A stretch of 47,814 bases of DNA from positions 1-47,814 of the forward strand of contig JAISJN010000020.1 of NCBI GenBank assembly GCA_031261505.1, given 5' to 3'. The DNA is from Clostridioides sp. Its GTDB lineage: Bacteria > Bacillota > Clostridia > Peptostreptococcales > Peptostreptococcaceae. Within the stretch, counting starts at the first letter, position 1. Every line of letters begins with the position of its first letter. The translations under genes were made by a program, and so were the position numbers. The notes below the pieces were generated by a model. It saw nothing but the letters and a program-made list of their open reading frames with translations, made no database searches and was not told where the DNA came from. Of this stretch, positions 29,116-37,912 are shown piece by piece.

Positions 29116-29816
29116 AATTCATAACAGAGCAGTATCTGAGAGATTTATACAAAAAAGACCCCTTTGATAACTATAAATTAGACCCAGAGCAACGCCTCAC
29201 ACCTGGAGCCAGACAGTATCTATCCGATAAAGGCATCAGAATGCAGGACGACAATTTTGCAAAATACAAGAAGGTTTCAGCGACGAAGGTGGAAACTTCG
29301 AGAAATGAGCAGAAGAATTCAAGTAGTGGAGGGAAACAAGAGGATAAAAGATCGAAAAAAAGCATCAGAAAAATCTCCTTAAAGTTTAAAAATTTAGAAT
29401 CTAAGTTTCTTCTCACTGCTCAGTCGATCTTGACAGAGGATATATTGGTAGCTCAAGAGGTCATCACTCTAACTCATAAACTTGCAAGTATCCAGAAGTT
29501 TATCGAGGGAAGAGGAGATTTGGAAGAAGTAGAACTCAGACCTTGTACAGGGATAACGGCAGAAAATTTCAATGAGGATATCGGAGATTGCTTTGAAATC
29601 ACAGAGTTTCACATACAACTTACAAAGGGAGCACAGATAGCGAAACTGTACGCTCTAAAATGCGAACTCGAAGAAACGGCAATTGAAGTAGAAGAAATAC
29701 AAGATAGAGAAAATCATTTAGACAAGATTGTAAAAAATACAAATGCCATCGCAAACACATTATCTCAAATGATTTGTAGGGCAGTAGGAGGTACGGTATG
29801 TCAGAGGAAAAAATAA
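29112..29816 (+). CDS. EutT-like cobalamin adenosyltransferase homologue
   Basis: 234 aa. The N-terminus FITEQYLRDLYK and RLTPGARQYLSDKGIRM match the start of EutT. A Lys/Ser-rich linker (about 55-88) and a helical bundle follow. The HX11CCXXC metal motif of enterobacterial EutT is absent. Choline cleavage by CutC needs no B12, so the role here is unclear; it may be a relic of an ethanolamine-type operon or have another ligand. It overlaps eutP by 4 bases and the next gene by 19. Confidence 0.65.
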   Translation: MKFITEQYLRDLYKKDPFDNYKLDPEQRLTPGARQYLSDKGIRMQDDNFAKYKKVSATKVETSRNEQKNSSSGGKQEDKRSKKSIRKISLKFKNLESKFLLTAQSILTEDILVAQEVITLTHKLASIQKFIEGRGDLEEVELRPCTGITAENFNEDIGDCFEITEFHIQLTKGAQIAKLYALKCELEETAIEVEEIQDRENHLDKIVKNTNAIANTLSQMICRAVGGTVCQRKK

Positions 29817-30643
29817 AATTTCAACACTGTGACGAACTAGTAGAAGAGTTCGAAAAAGTTATCGCCAATCCTATTGTATCAAAATCATCGGTGTACTACA
29901 CCGGCGTAGACTTAGGAACAGCGTGTATAGTATTAGCGGTTTTAGATGAAAATTACAGACCAGTGGCAGGCGCCTATAGATACGCAGAGGTAGTTCGAGA
30001 TGGTATGGTAGTAGATTACATCGGAGCGATACGCATAGTAAGAGAGCTGAAACAGGAGATAGAAGAGAAGCTGGGAGTCGAACTCATATACGCTGCATCT
30101 GCTATCCCACCTGGGACAGACGCTCTAGATTCAGGGGCAATAAAAAACGTAGTCCAAGGAGCTGGATTTGAACTCACAAATCTCCTAGACGAACCCACAG
30201 CGGCAAACGAGGTACTCGAGATAAAAAACGGTGCAGTAGTCGATATAGGTGGTGGAACGACGGGGATTTCAATACTCAAAGACGGCAAGGTAATCTACGT
30301 AGAAGACGAGCCAACTGGGGGAACTCATTTCTCATTGGTCATCTCGGGAGCCTATGGATTAGATTTTAAGGAAGCTGATGAGTTTAAGAGAAACGACGAC
30401 AACCACGGAGAGTTGCTACCGGTGTTAAAACCAGTAATAGAAAAGGTAGCCTCTATAATAAACAAACATATCGAAGGTTACGACGTCGAGCATATTTCCC
30501 TGGTAGGAGGAACATGCTGTCTAACTGGAATTGAAGAAATAATACAGAAACAAACTGGGATACACACGCATAAGCCCAAGAATCCAATATTTGTAACACC
30601 ACTTGGAATAGCATTGAGCTGTAGCCAAAACATACTGGAATAA
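29798..30643 (+). CDS. eutJ: EutJ-like chaperone (actin/Hsp70 fold)
   Basis: 281 aa. Phosphate loops GVDLGTA (36-42) and DIGGGTTGIS (about 148-157), and the adenosine-site LVGGTCCLTG (about 239-248), are those of the Hsp70/FtsA ATPase fold. EutJ is thought to help fold or reactivate cargo enzymes. It starts inside the end of the previous gene. Confidence 0.9.
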   Translation: MSEEKIKFQHCDELVEEFEKVIANPIVSKSSVYYTGVDLGTACIVLAVLDENYRPVAGAYRYAEVVRDGMVVDYIGAIRIVRELKQEIEEKLGVELIYAASAIPPGTDALDSGAIKNVVQGAGFELTNLLDEPTAANEVLEIKNGAVVDIGGGTTGISILKDGKVIYVEDEPTGGTHFSLVISGAYGLDFKEADEFKRNDDNHGELLPVLKPVIEKVASIINKHIEGYDVEHISLVGGTCCLTGIEEIIQKQTGIHTHKPKNPIFVTPLGIALSCSQNILE

Positions 30644-30658
30644 GAGAGGGAGATATTT

Positions 30659-30922
30659 ATGATCACAGCAAAACTTATCGACAATATATGGGCTACAAGA
30701 AAATCCGATTTATTGAGTGGATTCAAATTTATGCTAGCAGAGGTAATCGGCGGGACAGAAGATGGAAAAAGGCTTGTTGTTGTAGATATCATAAGTGCTG
30801 GGATAGGTGACAGGGTCTTAGTTACGACAGGTTCATCTGCCCGCAGAATGTTAGAAGACGACAATCTGCCAGTAGACGCAGTAGTTGTAGGAATTATAGA
30901 CGACGATTGCACTGCTGTATAA
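30659..30922 (+). CDS. eutN: Microcompartment vertex protein, EutN/CcmL type
   Basis: 87 aa BMC-P protein: MITAKLIDNIWATRKSDLLSG, the start of the OB-like fold, and DAVVVGIID near the end. Pentamers of such proteins close the corners of the shell. This is the only vertex protein seen in the operon. AGAGGGAGA ribosome binding site. Confidence 0.95.
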   Translation: MITAKLIDNIWATRKSDLLSGFKFMLAEVIGGTEDGKRLVVVDIISAGIGDRVLVTTGSSARRMLEDDNLPVDAVVVGIIDDDCTAV

Positions 30923-30989
30923 CTTAAGATAATGTCCACAACCACGAGCAATCAGAATTTTAAAAAACAATATAGGAAGGAGTGAGTAG

Positions 30990-31637
30990 ATGAAGCAGTT
31001 AATTTGTGCAAAGGATATAGAAGAAGTAATAGCTAAGGGCGAAAACAAATTCTATGTGTCAGATGATACTATAATAACACCTTCAGCAAAGGACGCAGCT
31101 AGATTAAACGGAATCGAATTCACAACCGAGCCAGAAGTTAAGGTAGCATCACCAGTATTAAATACAGGTGGAGTAGACAATGAAGCATTATTGAATTTAA
31201 TTAAGACGATGATGAATAAGGGTCTTTTACAGGATATGATACAGGCACTTGGAAAAAACAATCTACCATATGACGTAGATGCCGATCCAACTGGACTCAA
31301 AGTAGTAAGAGGTAATTCAGTGAAAATGGATGTTTTCGACACTGGAAATCCAAGTAACAAGGTGTATTTCCAAGAGTTAGTCAGCAAGGATGAGTCAAAG
31401 ATGAGTGCAGGTTTCTTAACTATAGAAAACTCAAGGTTCGACTGGGAACTCACTTACGAAGAAATAGACTATGTAATAGAAGGAACATTGACAGTAGAAA
31501 TTAACGGAAAGACTTACACAGCTTATCCTGGAGACGTACTATTTGTGCCATCTGGCTCAAACGTAGTATGGGGTTCACCAGACAAGGCCAGATTGTTCTA
31601 CACAACATATCCAGCCAACTGGGCAGATCTTTTGTAG
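30990..31637 (+). CDS. eutQ: EutQ-like cupin protein
   Basis: 215 aa. The N-terminal 50 residues resemble the SAF-like start seen in EutQ (ICAKDIEEVIAKGENKFYV, DDTIITPSAKDAA). A flexible part follows, then a C-terminal cupin (about 115-215: YVIEGTLTVEINGKTYTAYP, GDVLFVPSGSNVVW). Salmonella EutQ has reported acetate kinase activity; here it could turn acetyl-phosphate into ATP and acetate. AAGGAGTG ribosome binding site. Confidence 0.88.
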   Translation: MKQLICAKDIEEVIAKGENKFYVSDDTIITPSAKDAARLNGIEFTTEPEVKVASPVLNTGGVDNEALLNLIKTMMNKGLLQDMIQALGKNNLPYDVDADPTGLKVVRGNSVKMDVFDTGNPSNKVYFQELVSKDESKMSAGFLTIENSRFDWELTYEEIDYVIEGTLTVEINGKTYTAYPGDVLFVPSGSNVVWGSPDKARLFYTTYPANWADLL

Positions 31638-31654
31638 AAATAGGAGGATAAGTC

Positions 31655-32248
31655 ATGCAAGCACTTGGATTGATAGAAGTGAGAGGACTGATATCGGCAA
31701 TTGAAGCGGCAGACGTGATGCTAAAATCAGCGGACGTAAGCATAATCGAGAAGACGATAGTAGGAGGAGGACTAGTCACAGTAAGTGTGACCGGTGATGT
31801 AGGAGCTGTGAAGGCAGCTGTAGAAGCAGGAGCAGCAGCTGTAAATAATTTAAACAGCGCAACATTAGTTTCGGAACACGTGATACCTCGTCCAGACAAT
31901 CAGTTGGAAAATATAATTAAAGACGAACTACCTCCAGATGACCCTGAGAAATCAGATATTGAAGTCGTAGAAACGCCAGAAACAGCTGATAAGTCAGCGA
32001 AGACAGAGGTTAAATCTCAAGTTGAGATAACAGTGGAAGATGTGCTTAAATCAGAGTCTGTAACAGCTGAGTCAGCGAAAATAGATCAAAAAAATCAAGA
32101 AGACAAAGAAGTAAATATATCAGTTGAAGTCAAATCAGACGAAAAGCAAACTGATTTAGATAGTAAAAAAGAAAGTTCGCCTAAAGCAAAAGAAAAAAAG
32201 ACGAGCAGCAAGAAAAAATCAGCTAAACAGGATAACCCTACAAAGTGA
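31655..32248 (+). CDS. Microcompartment shell protein with long charged C-terminal tail
   Basis: 197 aa. Residues 1-88 are a normal hexamer-type BMC domain ([51 protein letters not shown]). Residues about 90-197 are low-complexity and probably unstructured: first acidic and Val/Glu/Ser-rich, then strongly basic with clusters such as KEKKTSSKKKSAK. EutK and PduK also carry C-terminal extensions, but no helix-turn-helix or Fe-S motif is seen here. The tail may bind cargo or the nucleoid. Confidence 0.9.
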   Translation: MQALGLIEVRGLISAIEAADVMLKSADVSIIEKTIVGGGLVTVSVTGDVGAVKAAVEAGAAAVNNLNSATLVSEHVIPRPDNQLENIIKDELPPDDPEKSDIEVVETPETADKSAKTEVKSQVEITVEDVLKSESVTAESAKIDQKNQEDKEVNISVEVKSDEKQTDLDSKKESSPKAKEKKTSSKKKSAKQDNPTK

Positions 32249-32281
32249 TAATCATGGCATTTGGGAGGAGGAAGTAAGGAA

Positions 32282-33919
32282 ATGCAAAATTTTGATAAGG
32301 ATTTGTACTCAATACAAGGAGCGAGGGATTTAGCTAGACGTGGAAAAATAGCAGCTGACAAACTTGCCGACTATACTGAGGAACAAATAGATAACATAAT
32401 ACGCAATATGGTCAAGGTTGCAGAAGACTACGCGGTATGTCTAGCAAAAATGGCAGTAGAAGAAACAGGATTTGGTAATGCAGAGGATAAAACTTTCAAG
32501 AATCAACTAGCATCTACAGTCCTATACGACTCAATAAAAGATATGAAAACTATAGGTGTAATCAGAGAAGACGAAGAAAACAAGCTAATGGAAATAGCTG
32601 AGCCAGTAGGACTAGTAATGGGGATAGTACCTTCTACAAACCCTACATCTACAACTATATTTAAATCTATCATAGCTATAAAATCTCGTAATGCGATAGT
32701 ATTTTCACCACATCCATCAGCTCTAAAATGTACATTGAAAGCAGCTGAATTGATGAGAGATGCAGCTGTAGAAGCAGGAGCACCAGCAGATGTAGTAGGA
32801 TGTATAGAAGTACCTTCTATGGGAGCTACAAATGAACTAATGAAGAGTCCAGAAGTTTCTGTAATCATCGCAACTGGTGGTCCAGGAATGGTAAAGGCAG
32901 CCTATAGCTCAGGGAAACCAGCCCTAGGAGTAGGAGCAGGAAATTCACCAGCTTATATAGAAAGAACAGCAGATGTCCACAAAGCAGTGAAAAACATCAT
33001 AGCGAGCAAGACATTTGACAACGGTACAATATGTGCGTCTGAACAATCTATAATCTGTGAAGAATGCAATAGAAGTCTAGTACTAGATGAACTAAAGAAA
33101 CAGGGTGGATACTTCATGTCAGCGGACGAGACAAATAAAGTCTGCGACCTATTATTCAAAAACGGACATGCGATGAATGCAAAATTCGTCGGAAGAACAC
33201 CACAGGTAATAGCTGAGGCAGCAGGTTTCAGCGTACCATCTGATGCAAAAGTCCTAATAGGACAACAAAGCGGAGTAGGACCAGGATATCCCTTATCTTA
33301 TGAAAAATTAACTACAGTACTAGCTTTCTATACAGTTAAAGACTGGCATGAAGCTTGTGACCTAAGTATAGCATTACTTCAAAACGGAATAGGTCATACT
33401 ATGAGTTTACACACTGAAGACAGAGATATAGTTATGAAATTCGCAAAGAAACCAGCATCTAGAATACTTGTAAACACAGGGGGAAGCCAAGGTGGAACCG
33501 GAGCTACAACAGGACTCAACCCATCATTCACACTAGGATGTGGAACTTGGGGAGGAAGTTCAGTTTCAGAAAACGTGACACCTATGCACCTGTTAAATAT
33601 AAAAAGAGTGGCATACGGATTGATAGATCCATCAGAGGTATCGGCAAGCGGTTCAAATATGAACTACGCACCATCAAGCAATGCAAATACAAGCAGCTGT
33701 TGCAATGAAAAACACGCTTGTACATCAGCAAAAAGAGAAATGGATATGAGTCCCGATCAAATCGCAGCAGGCTCGATAAACCAATCTTGCTCAAGTAGTA
33801 AAGACACTGTAGTTTCAAGTGACGCATGTGCAGGCGCAAAAATAGAAGACTTAGCTAAGGATGAAAATCTTCTAAAATTGGTAAGCCAAATAGTCGAATC
33901 GATGAAGAAGGGGAACTAA
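32282..33919 (+). CDS. CoA-acylating aldehyde dehydrogenase (microcompartment)
   Basis: 545 aa from the ATG at 32282; a TTG at 32261 lies on the wrong side of the GGGAGGAGG ribosome binding site. It oxidises acetaldehyde to acetyl-CoA with NAD+. Catalytic Cys251 (FDNGTICASEQS) and Asn120 (PSTNP) are present, unlike the paralogue at 23179. After the ALDH core (to about 465) comes a linker with six cysteines and many serines, then a terminal amphipathic helix (LLKLVSQIVESMKKGN) that is a likely encapsulation peptide. It sits next to pduL, which uses its product. Confidence 0.93.
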   Translation: MQNFDKDLYSIQGARDLARRGKIAADKLADYTEEQIDNIIRNMVKVAEDYAVCLAKMAVEETGFGNAEDKTFKNQLASTVLYDSIKDMKTIGVIREDEENKLMEIAEPVGLVMGIVPSTNPTSTTIFKSIIAIKSRNAIVFSPHPSALKCTLKAAELMRDAAVEAGAPADVVGCIEVPSMGATNELMKSPEVSVIIATGGPGMVKAAYSSGKPALGVGAGNSPAYIERTADVHKAVKNIIASKTFDNGTICASEQSIICEECNRSLVLDELKKQGGYFMSADETNKVCDLLFKNGHAMNAKFVGRTPQVIAEAAGFSVPSDAKVLIGQQSGVGPGYPLSYEKLTTVLAFYTVKDWHEACDLSIALLQNGIGHTMSLHTEDRDIVMKFAKKPASRILVNTGGSQGGTGATTGLNPSFTLGCGTWGGSSVSENVTPMHLLNIKRVAYGLIDPSEVSASGSNMNYAPSSNANTSSCCNEKHACTSAKREMDMSPDQIAAGSINQSCSSSKDTVVSSDACAGAKIEDLAKDENLLKLVSQIVESMKKGN

Positions 33920-34567
33920 ATGGAAAATTACGAAGCTGTAATGAAACTTCTATTAGAAGCAGTAAAGAGTGGAGACGTGAAAGTTGATAAGGCAAGTACA
34001 GGAGAGATACCTGTAGGAATATCAAACAGACATGTACATCTATCTCAAGGACATGTGGACACATTATTTGGACCAGGATATCAGTTGACTAAATTAAAAG
34101 ACTTATCTCAACCAGGGCAGTATGCATGCAAGGAGACAATAACTATTTGTGGACCAAAGGGAGCAATCGAAAAAGTAAGGGTACTTGGACCAGTGAGAAA
34201 TGAAACACAGGTAGAGGTATCAGGTGGAGATTGCATCAAACTAGGAGTCAAATCAAATGTCAGATTATCAGGGGACTTAAGTGGAACACCAGCAATAACA
34301 GTAGTAGGACCAAAGGGAAGCGTAATAGCTAACGAAGGATTGATAGTAGCTCAGAGACATATTCACATGACTCCAGAAGATGCAAAACAACTGGATCTTG
34401 CAAATGGAGAACTAGTTGAAATCAAGACAGCTGGTCTAAGGGGAGGAACGTACAATAGCGTAAGTATAAGGGTAGACGAATCCTACTCACTCGAATGTCA
34501 TCTAGACGTCGAAGAAGCAAACGCAATGGGAATCACCCCAAACACAAAGATACAAATATGTAGATAG
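33920..34567 (+). CDS. pduL: Phosphate acetyltransferase PduL
   Basis: 215 aa. It converts acetyl-CoA and phosphate to acetyl-phosphate, recycling CoA inside the shell. The two metal-site motifs are RHVHLS (His38, His40) and RHIHMT (His147, His149). The first 18 residues (MENYEAVMKLLLEAVKSG) form an amphipathic helix typical of encapsulation peptides. It begins directly after the aldehyde dehydrogenase stop. Confidence 0.95.
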   Translation: MENYEAVMKLLLEAVKSGDVKVDKASTGEIPVGISNRHVHLSQGHVDTLFGPGYQLTKLKDLSQPGQYACKETITICGPKGAIEKVRVLGPVRNETQVEVSGGDCIKLGVKSNVRLSGDLSGTPAITVVGPKGSVIANEGLIVAQRHIHMTPEDAKQLDLANGELVEIKTAGLRGGTYNSVSIRVDESYSLECHLDVEEANAMGITPNTKIQICR

Positions 34568-34648
34568 AACAGATTTAACTTAAATTGGTAAAAATTAAAA
34601 TACAATACAAATACAAAAAAACAAATAATATCTTAGGAGGATTTTAAA

Positions 34649-34936
34649 ATGAAATACGATGCATTAGGAATGATAGAAACTAAAGGTTTAGTAGGATCAA
34701 TAGAAGCAGCAGATGCAATGGTAAAGGCTGCAAATGTATATCTAATAGGTAAAGAACACGTAGGTGGCGGACTAGTAACTGTACTAGTAAGAGGAGATGT
34801 TGGAGCTGTTAAAGCTGCTACAGATGCAGGAGCAGCAGCAGCACAACGCGTTGGAGAATTAGTATCAGTACACGTTATACCAAGACCACATTCAGAAGTA
34901 GAAACAATACTTCCAGCTATAAAAGAAGCTAAATAA
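34649..34936 (+). CDS. Microcompartment shell protein, BMC hexamer type
   Basis: 95 aa single BMC domain: [40 protein letters not shown] and a C-terminal helix. The pore motif with GGG is like PduA/EutM, and this is likely the major facet protein: it has the operon's best ribosome binding site (TTAGGAGGATT) and an A-rich 82-base gap before it. It is the last gene of the operon. In-frame sequence continues after its stop in a 12-base repeat. Confidence 0.96.
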   Translation: MKYDALGMIETKGLVGSIEAADAMVKAANVYLIGKEHVGGGLVTVLVRGDVGAVKAATDAGAAAAQRVGELVSVHVIPRPHSEVETILPAIKEAK

Positions 34937-35008
34937 TCTAGTAAATACTCTAGTAAACAATTTAGTAAATACTTTAGTAAATAATCTAGATGTGAATCTA
35001 GGTGATAA
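34937..35008 (+). repeat. Six-copy imperfect 12-base tandem repeat
   Basis: Six units of 12 bases begin right after the stop codon of the shell gene: TCTAGTAAATAC, TCTAGTAAACAA, TTTAGTAAATAC, TTTAGTAAATAA, then two more diverged units. In the shell gene's frame the first four read as serine/lysine/aromatic repeats (SSKY, SSKQ, FSKY, FSK) up to a second stop at 34982-34984. It may be a former C-terminal extension or simple repeat growth. Confidence 0.75.
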
Positions 35009-35069
35009 TCATTACACGGTTGGGAATGCACTTATGGGTAATGCACTCCTATCGAAACAAGAAGTACAA

Positions 35070-35131
35070 CCACTGCCTGTATAGGTGGTGGCATAATTAC
35101 AAAATCACACCCGCCTCCTGTGAAGGCGGGT
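35070..35131. repeat. Palindromic element A (two hairpins)
   Basis: First hairpin CCACTGCCT...AGGTGGTGG (35070-35091) and second hairpin ACCCGCC...GGCGGGT (35109-35131), separated by CATAATTACAAAATCAC. The first shares its AGGTGG(T/G)GG and CATAATT sequence with element B at 40803. Paired subterminal hairpins resemble ends of IS200/IS605-type elements, but no transposase is near. The second hairpin could also act as a terminator for the shell operon. Confidence 0.5.
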
Positions 35132-35168
35132 AGATCTTTCTTGAATCGCAATCTAAGAAACAGATAGG

Positions 35169-35213
35169 GGGTCCATACCTGGCGTAAGTAGCTAGGTATG
35201 GACCCTCTTTCTT
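35169..35213 (+). terminator. Terminator of the microcompartment operon
   Basis: GGGTCCATACCT (35169-35180) pairs perfectly with AGGTATGGACCC (35194-35205), a 12-bp stem, followed by TCTTTCTT. It meets the end of the oppositely directed broken MFS gene. Confidence 0.85.
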
Positions 35214-36206
35214 AATTTATATCAAAAACGCCTTTCTTCTTTGAATTCCACAGGGCTAACACAGCAGTCGCTGTGAATACGGCTATTGTAGTCAGAAATA
35301 TATTTGATATTACCACCGCAAAAAATAATAGGGTCATTACTAAAAAAAAGCCCATTTTATATGTGAATCTCGAAAAAGTACCTAAAAATACAGTCATCAT
35401 ACTGATCAAGCCAAAATACTTAAAATCAATCCCAGCACCTTGGTATTTAACTTGATTCAAAAAAGTAGTAGCCTACCTAGATAGAGTAAAGATAAATGAA
35501 AACGAAATCAATAAGATTATATAAGGATATATGCTGTGATTATCATTATCCCTTGTTGAATTACTTCCTAGATTCAAACTGCTTTTTAAATCGGATATCC
35601 AACTTAAAAGTTCAGAATAAATACTATTTTTGTCGGTTTTAGGGCGATTACTTTCAAAGGTTTCTTTTTCTGGATCTATTAATACAAACGGCAGTACCAT
35701 ATATAGCACGTGGGAAATAACAGTAGCTTTCATGGATATGTCAAACGATATATTAAGCATGTAAAAAGACAGCAAAGAGGCTAACATAAATCCAATATTT
35801 CCGAATGATAAATACCTCCCAAATATTTTTTCTCCGTCCTCACAATTATTAGATTCATACAACAAAGCCATATCAACTCCTGAACTAGCGGCAATAGAAA
35901 CTCCCATTAAAATACTTCAACTGCCAACATTGTAAAATTATTTAATTTCCAAAATACAATCTTTGATACAAACAAAAGTATATTTGAGAGAATAAGCATT
36001 TTTTTGTATGCGATTTTATCGGCTATAATTCCACAGGGTATTTCTGACACGACGATTATTATAGAAAGCAAAGATTGTAGAGTTAACACGTCTCGAATAT
36101 TTATCCCCTTAGACTCCCTAACTATAGTTGCAACCGGGGCGTAAAATACCATCGCCTGCAAAAATATTAGCCCATATAAAATATAGATGTTTCTCTTTTT
36201 TTTCAA
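35212..36206 (-). pseudogene. MFS transporter, broken by a frameshift and a stop
   Basis: Three consecutive pieces on the minus strand join into one MFS protein of about 330 residues. Piece one (36206-35907) starts MKKKRNIYILYGLIFLQAM and holds the loop SEIPCGIIADK. A one-base loss in a T-run at about 35910 shifts the frame; piece two (35907-35473) resumes with VSIAASSGVDMALLYES. An in-frame TAG at 35473-35475 precedes piece three (ATTFLNQVKYQGAGI to 35212). Specific substrate unknown. Sequencing error could explain one lesion but hardly both. Confidence 0.8.
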
Positions 36207-36431
36207 CTATATGCCACCACCTCTAAGATTAAACTATGGATAAACCACTATCTCATCAACTAAATTTAACTTTAATAGTATATAGTATCATGAAAATGAA
36301 TCAAAAATAAGGATGATGGTACAAGTTACATAAAATTTTTTCTAATAACTTGGGATAGATGTCACCCACCACGGAGTAACCATTAGGAGCAATCAACATC
36401 ATCACAAGCAAGCGCCATAAAATACAAGTCG
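36207..36431. other. Intergenic remnant with fragments of the palindrome family
   Basis: GCCACCACCTCTA (36215-36227) matches the left half of element C at 37826, and GTCACCCACCACGGAG (36361-36376) is a looser relative. These may be broken copies of the same small palindrome. No gene is visible; the upstream end of the VanR-like remnant is lost here. Confidence 0.4.
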
Positions 36432-37610
36432 GAAATCGCTGACCTAGTAGAATTTTACCTTATAAATGAGGGATTTTATGTAAATAAGTTCTACAGAGGA
36501 TAGGAAGCCTTAGATTCTGCCTGTGATAATCCTCCTGATTTGGCGATTTTAGACCTTATGCTGCCAGACATCGCTGGATTTGATATCTGTAGAAAACTAA
36601 GGGAAAAATTTGCGTTCCCAATTATAATGCTTACAGCTAAGGTTGAGTCCATGGATAAGATAAATGGGCTAGCTCTAGGGGCTGACGATTATATACCTAA
36701 GCCATTTAACCCACTCAAGGTAGTCGCCAGGGTAAAAGCACAGCTAAGGCGAGCAAAGAATTATAATGGCTCATTAAACGATTTAGAACTAGGATCAAAT
36801 AATAAGGGCGAAGTTCGTGCAAATTCTAAAACAAATACAAGTATAATTACAGTAGAATTAATTATGAATCGCACAAAACAGATGTATAGGAAAAATATGC
36901 AAATGGCAAAGGAGGCTGACAAGAGAAAAGATGATTTAATAGTCTATCTAGCTTACGATTTAAAGACTCCGCTAACATCGATAATAGGATGCCTTACACT
37001 CATGGATGAAACTCCTGAACTGCCGGAAGATCTGAGACGTAAGTTCTTAAAAATAGGGGTGGAAAAAGCGTACAGGCTTGAGGATTTGATAAATGAGTTC
37101 TTCGAAATTACTAGATTCAATATAACTAAGACGATACTAGAATGTGGGAGGATGAATCTCTCTATGATGTTTCTTCAATTGGAAGATGAGTTTTATCCGA
37201 TTTTAAATGAGAAAAAACTTTCGATAAGTACGGATATGGAAGAAGGCATTAATATTTTAGCCGATGGTGGAAAAATAGCTAAGGTATTTGACAACATTCT
37301 CAGAAACGCTATAAACTACAGTTATCCAGACACAGAAATATCTCTATTGGCACATACGGAAGGGGATTCAGTGAGGGTTGAGATATCTAATCGAGGAGAT
37401 CAAATTCCAGAGCAAAAGATAGATATGATTTTTGATCAGTTCTTTAGAGTTGATAGTTCGAGAAATACCTCAGGTGGTGCTGGACTCGGGCTCACTATTG
37501 CCAAGGAAATAGTAGAACTTCACTCGGGTACAATATCTGTCACCAGTGATATAGAATCGACAAGATTCACAGTAATATTACCAGTTAATTTAAATACAAA
37601 TCAATCGTAA
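36432..37610 (+). pseudogene. VanR-VanS-like two-component fusion remnant
   Basis: A VanR-type receiver domain (EIADLVEFYLINEGFYV, TAG stop at 36501, then LAILDLMLPDIAG and KPFNPLKVVARVKAQLRR) runs in frame into the cytoplasmic part of a VanS-type kinase. The regulator's DNA-binding domain and the sensor's membrane part are missing, so a deletion fused the two genes. The open part from TTG 36540 encodes 356 aa. The kinase H-box reads VYLAYDLKTPL: the phospho-acceptor His is Tyr139. The N-box (FDNILRNAINYS) and G2 (GGAGLGLTIAKEI) remain. It cannot signal in the normal way. Confidence 0.85.
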
Positions 37611-37616
37611 TTTCGC

Positions 37617-37648
37617 GGTCGACATAAATGATAGCCCTAATGTCGACC
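37617..37648 (+). terminator. Possible weak terminator
   Basis: GGTCGACAT (37617-37625) and ATGTCGACC (37640-37648) form a 9-bp perfect stem with a 14-base loop, 7 bases after the kinase remnant. Only TATATTTT follows, so termination may be weak. Confidence 0.5.
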
Positions 37649-37823
37649 TATATTTTGACTTCCATTTAGCCCTATATTTCGCCCTCCATTTTGACTTCAA
37701 TCTCAATCACGATTTTAATTCCGATTTCAATAAATCTAAACTTAATAAAATCGTAAGAATTACGTAAGTTTGCCGTAAAACAATATAATCCACAACCTGA
37801 TAGACTGTAACTTGAGATAAATG

Positions 37824-37869
37824 TCCACCACCTCTACAGGTGGGATATAAATTTCATTTCAGTGGTGGA
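37824..37869. repeat. Palindromic element C
   Basis: CCACCT-CTAC-AGGTGG (37828-37843) is a compact hairpin. An overlapping alternative pairs TCCACCAC (37824-37831) with GTGGTGGA (37862-37869). Related to elements A, B and D by the CACCT/AGGTGG core. Confidence 0.55.
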
Positions 37870-37912
37870 AAAGTCCACACCACGCAATTATTAGTGAACT
37901 ATAGTTTGGAAG

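Larger units (their letters stand above)
37611..37912. other. Intergenic stretch between van-like remnants
   Basis: No gene. It begins with an inverted repeat (37617-37648), continues with pyrimidine-rich sequence containing several variants of TTTTGACTTC and CCCTATATTTCG, and ends with palindromic element C. Confidence 0.5.

Noticed and set aside
34937-35008. CRISPR-like array
   Set aside because: Units are 12 bases, contiguous, without spacers; it is a simple tandem repeat. No other CRISPR-like pattern was seen in the window.
36432-37610. Functional hybrid two-component protein
   Set aside because: The phospho-acceptor His is Tyr, the output domain is missing and the receiver is cut by a stop codon, so decay is the simpler reading.
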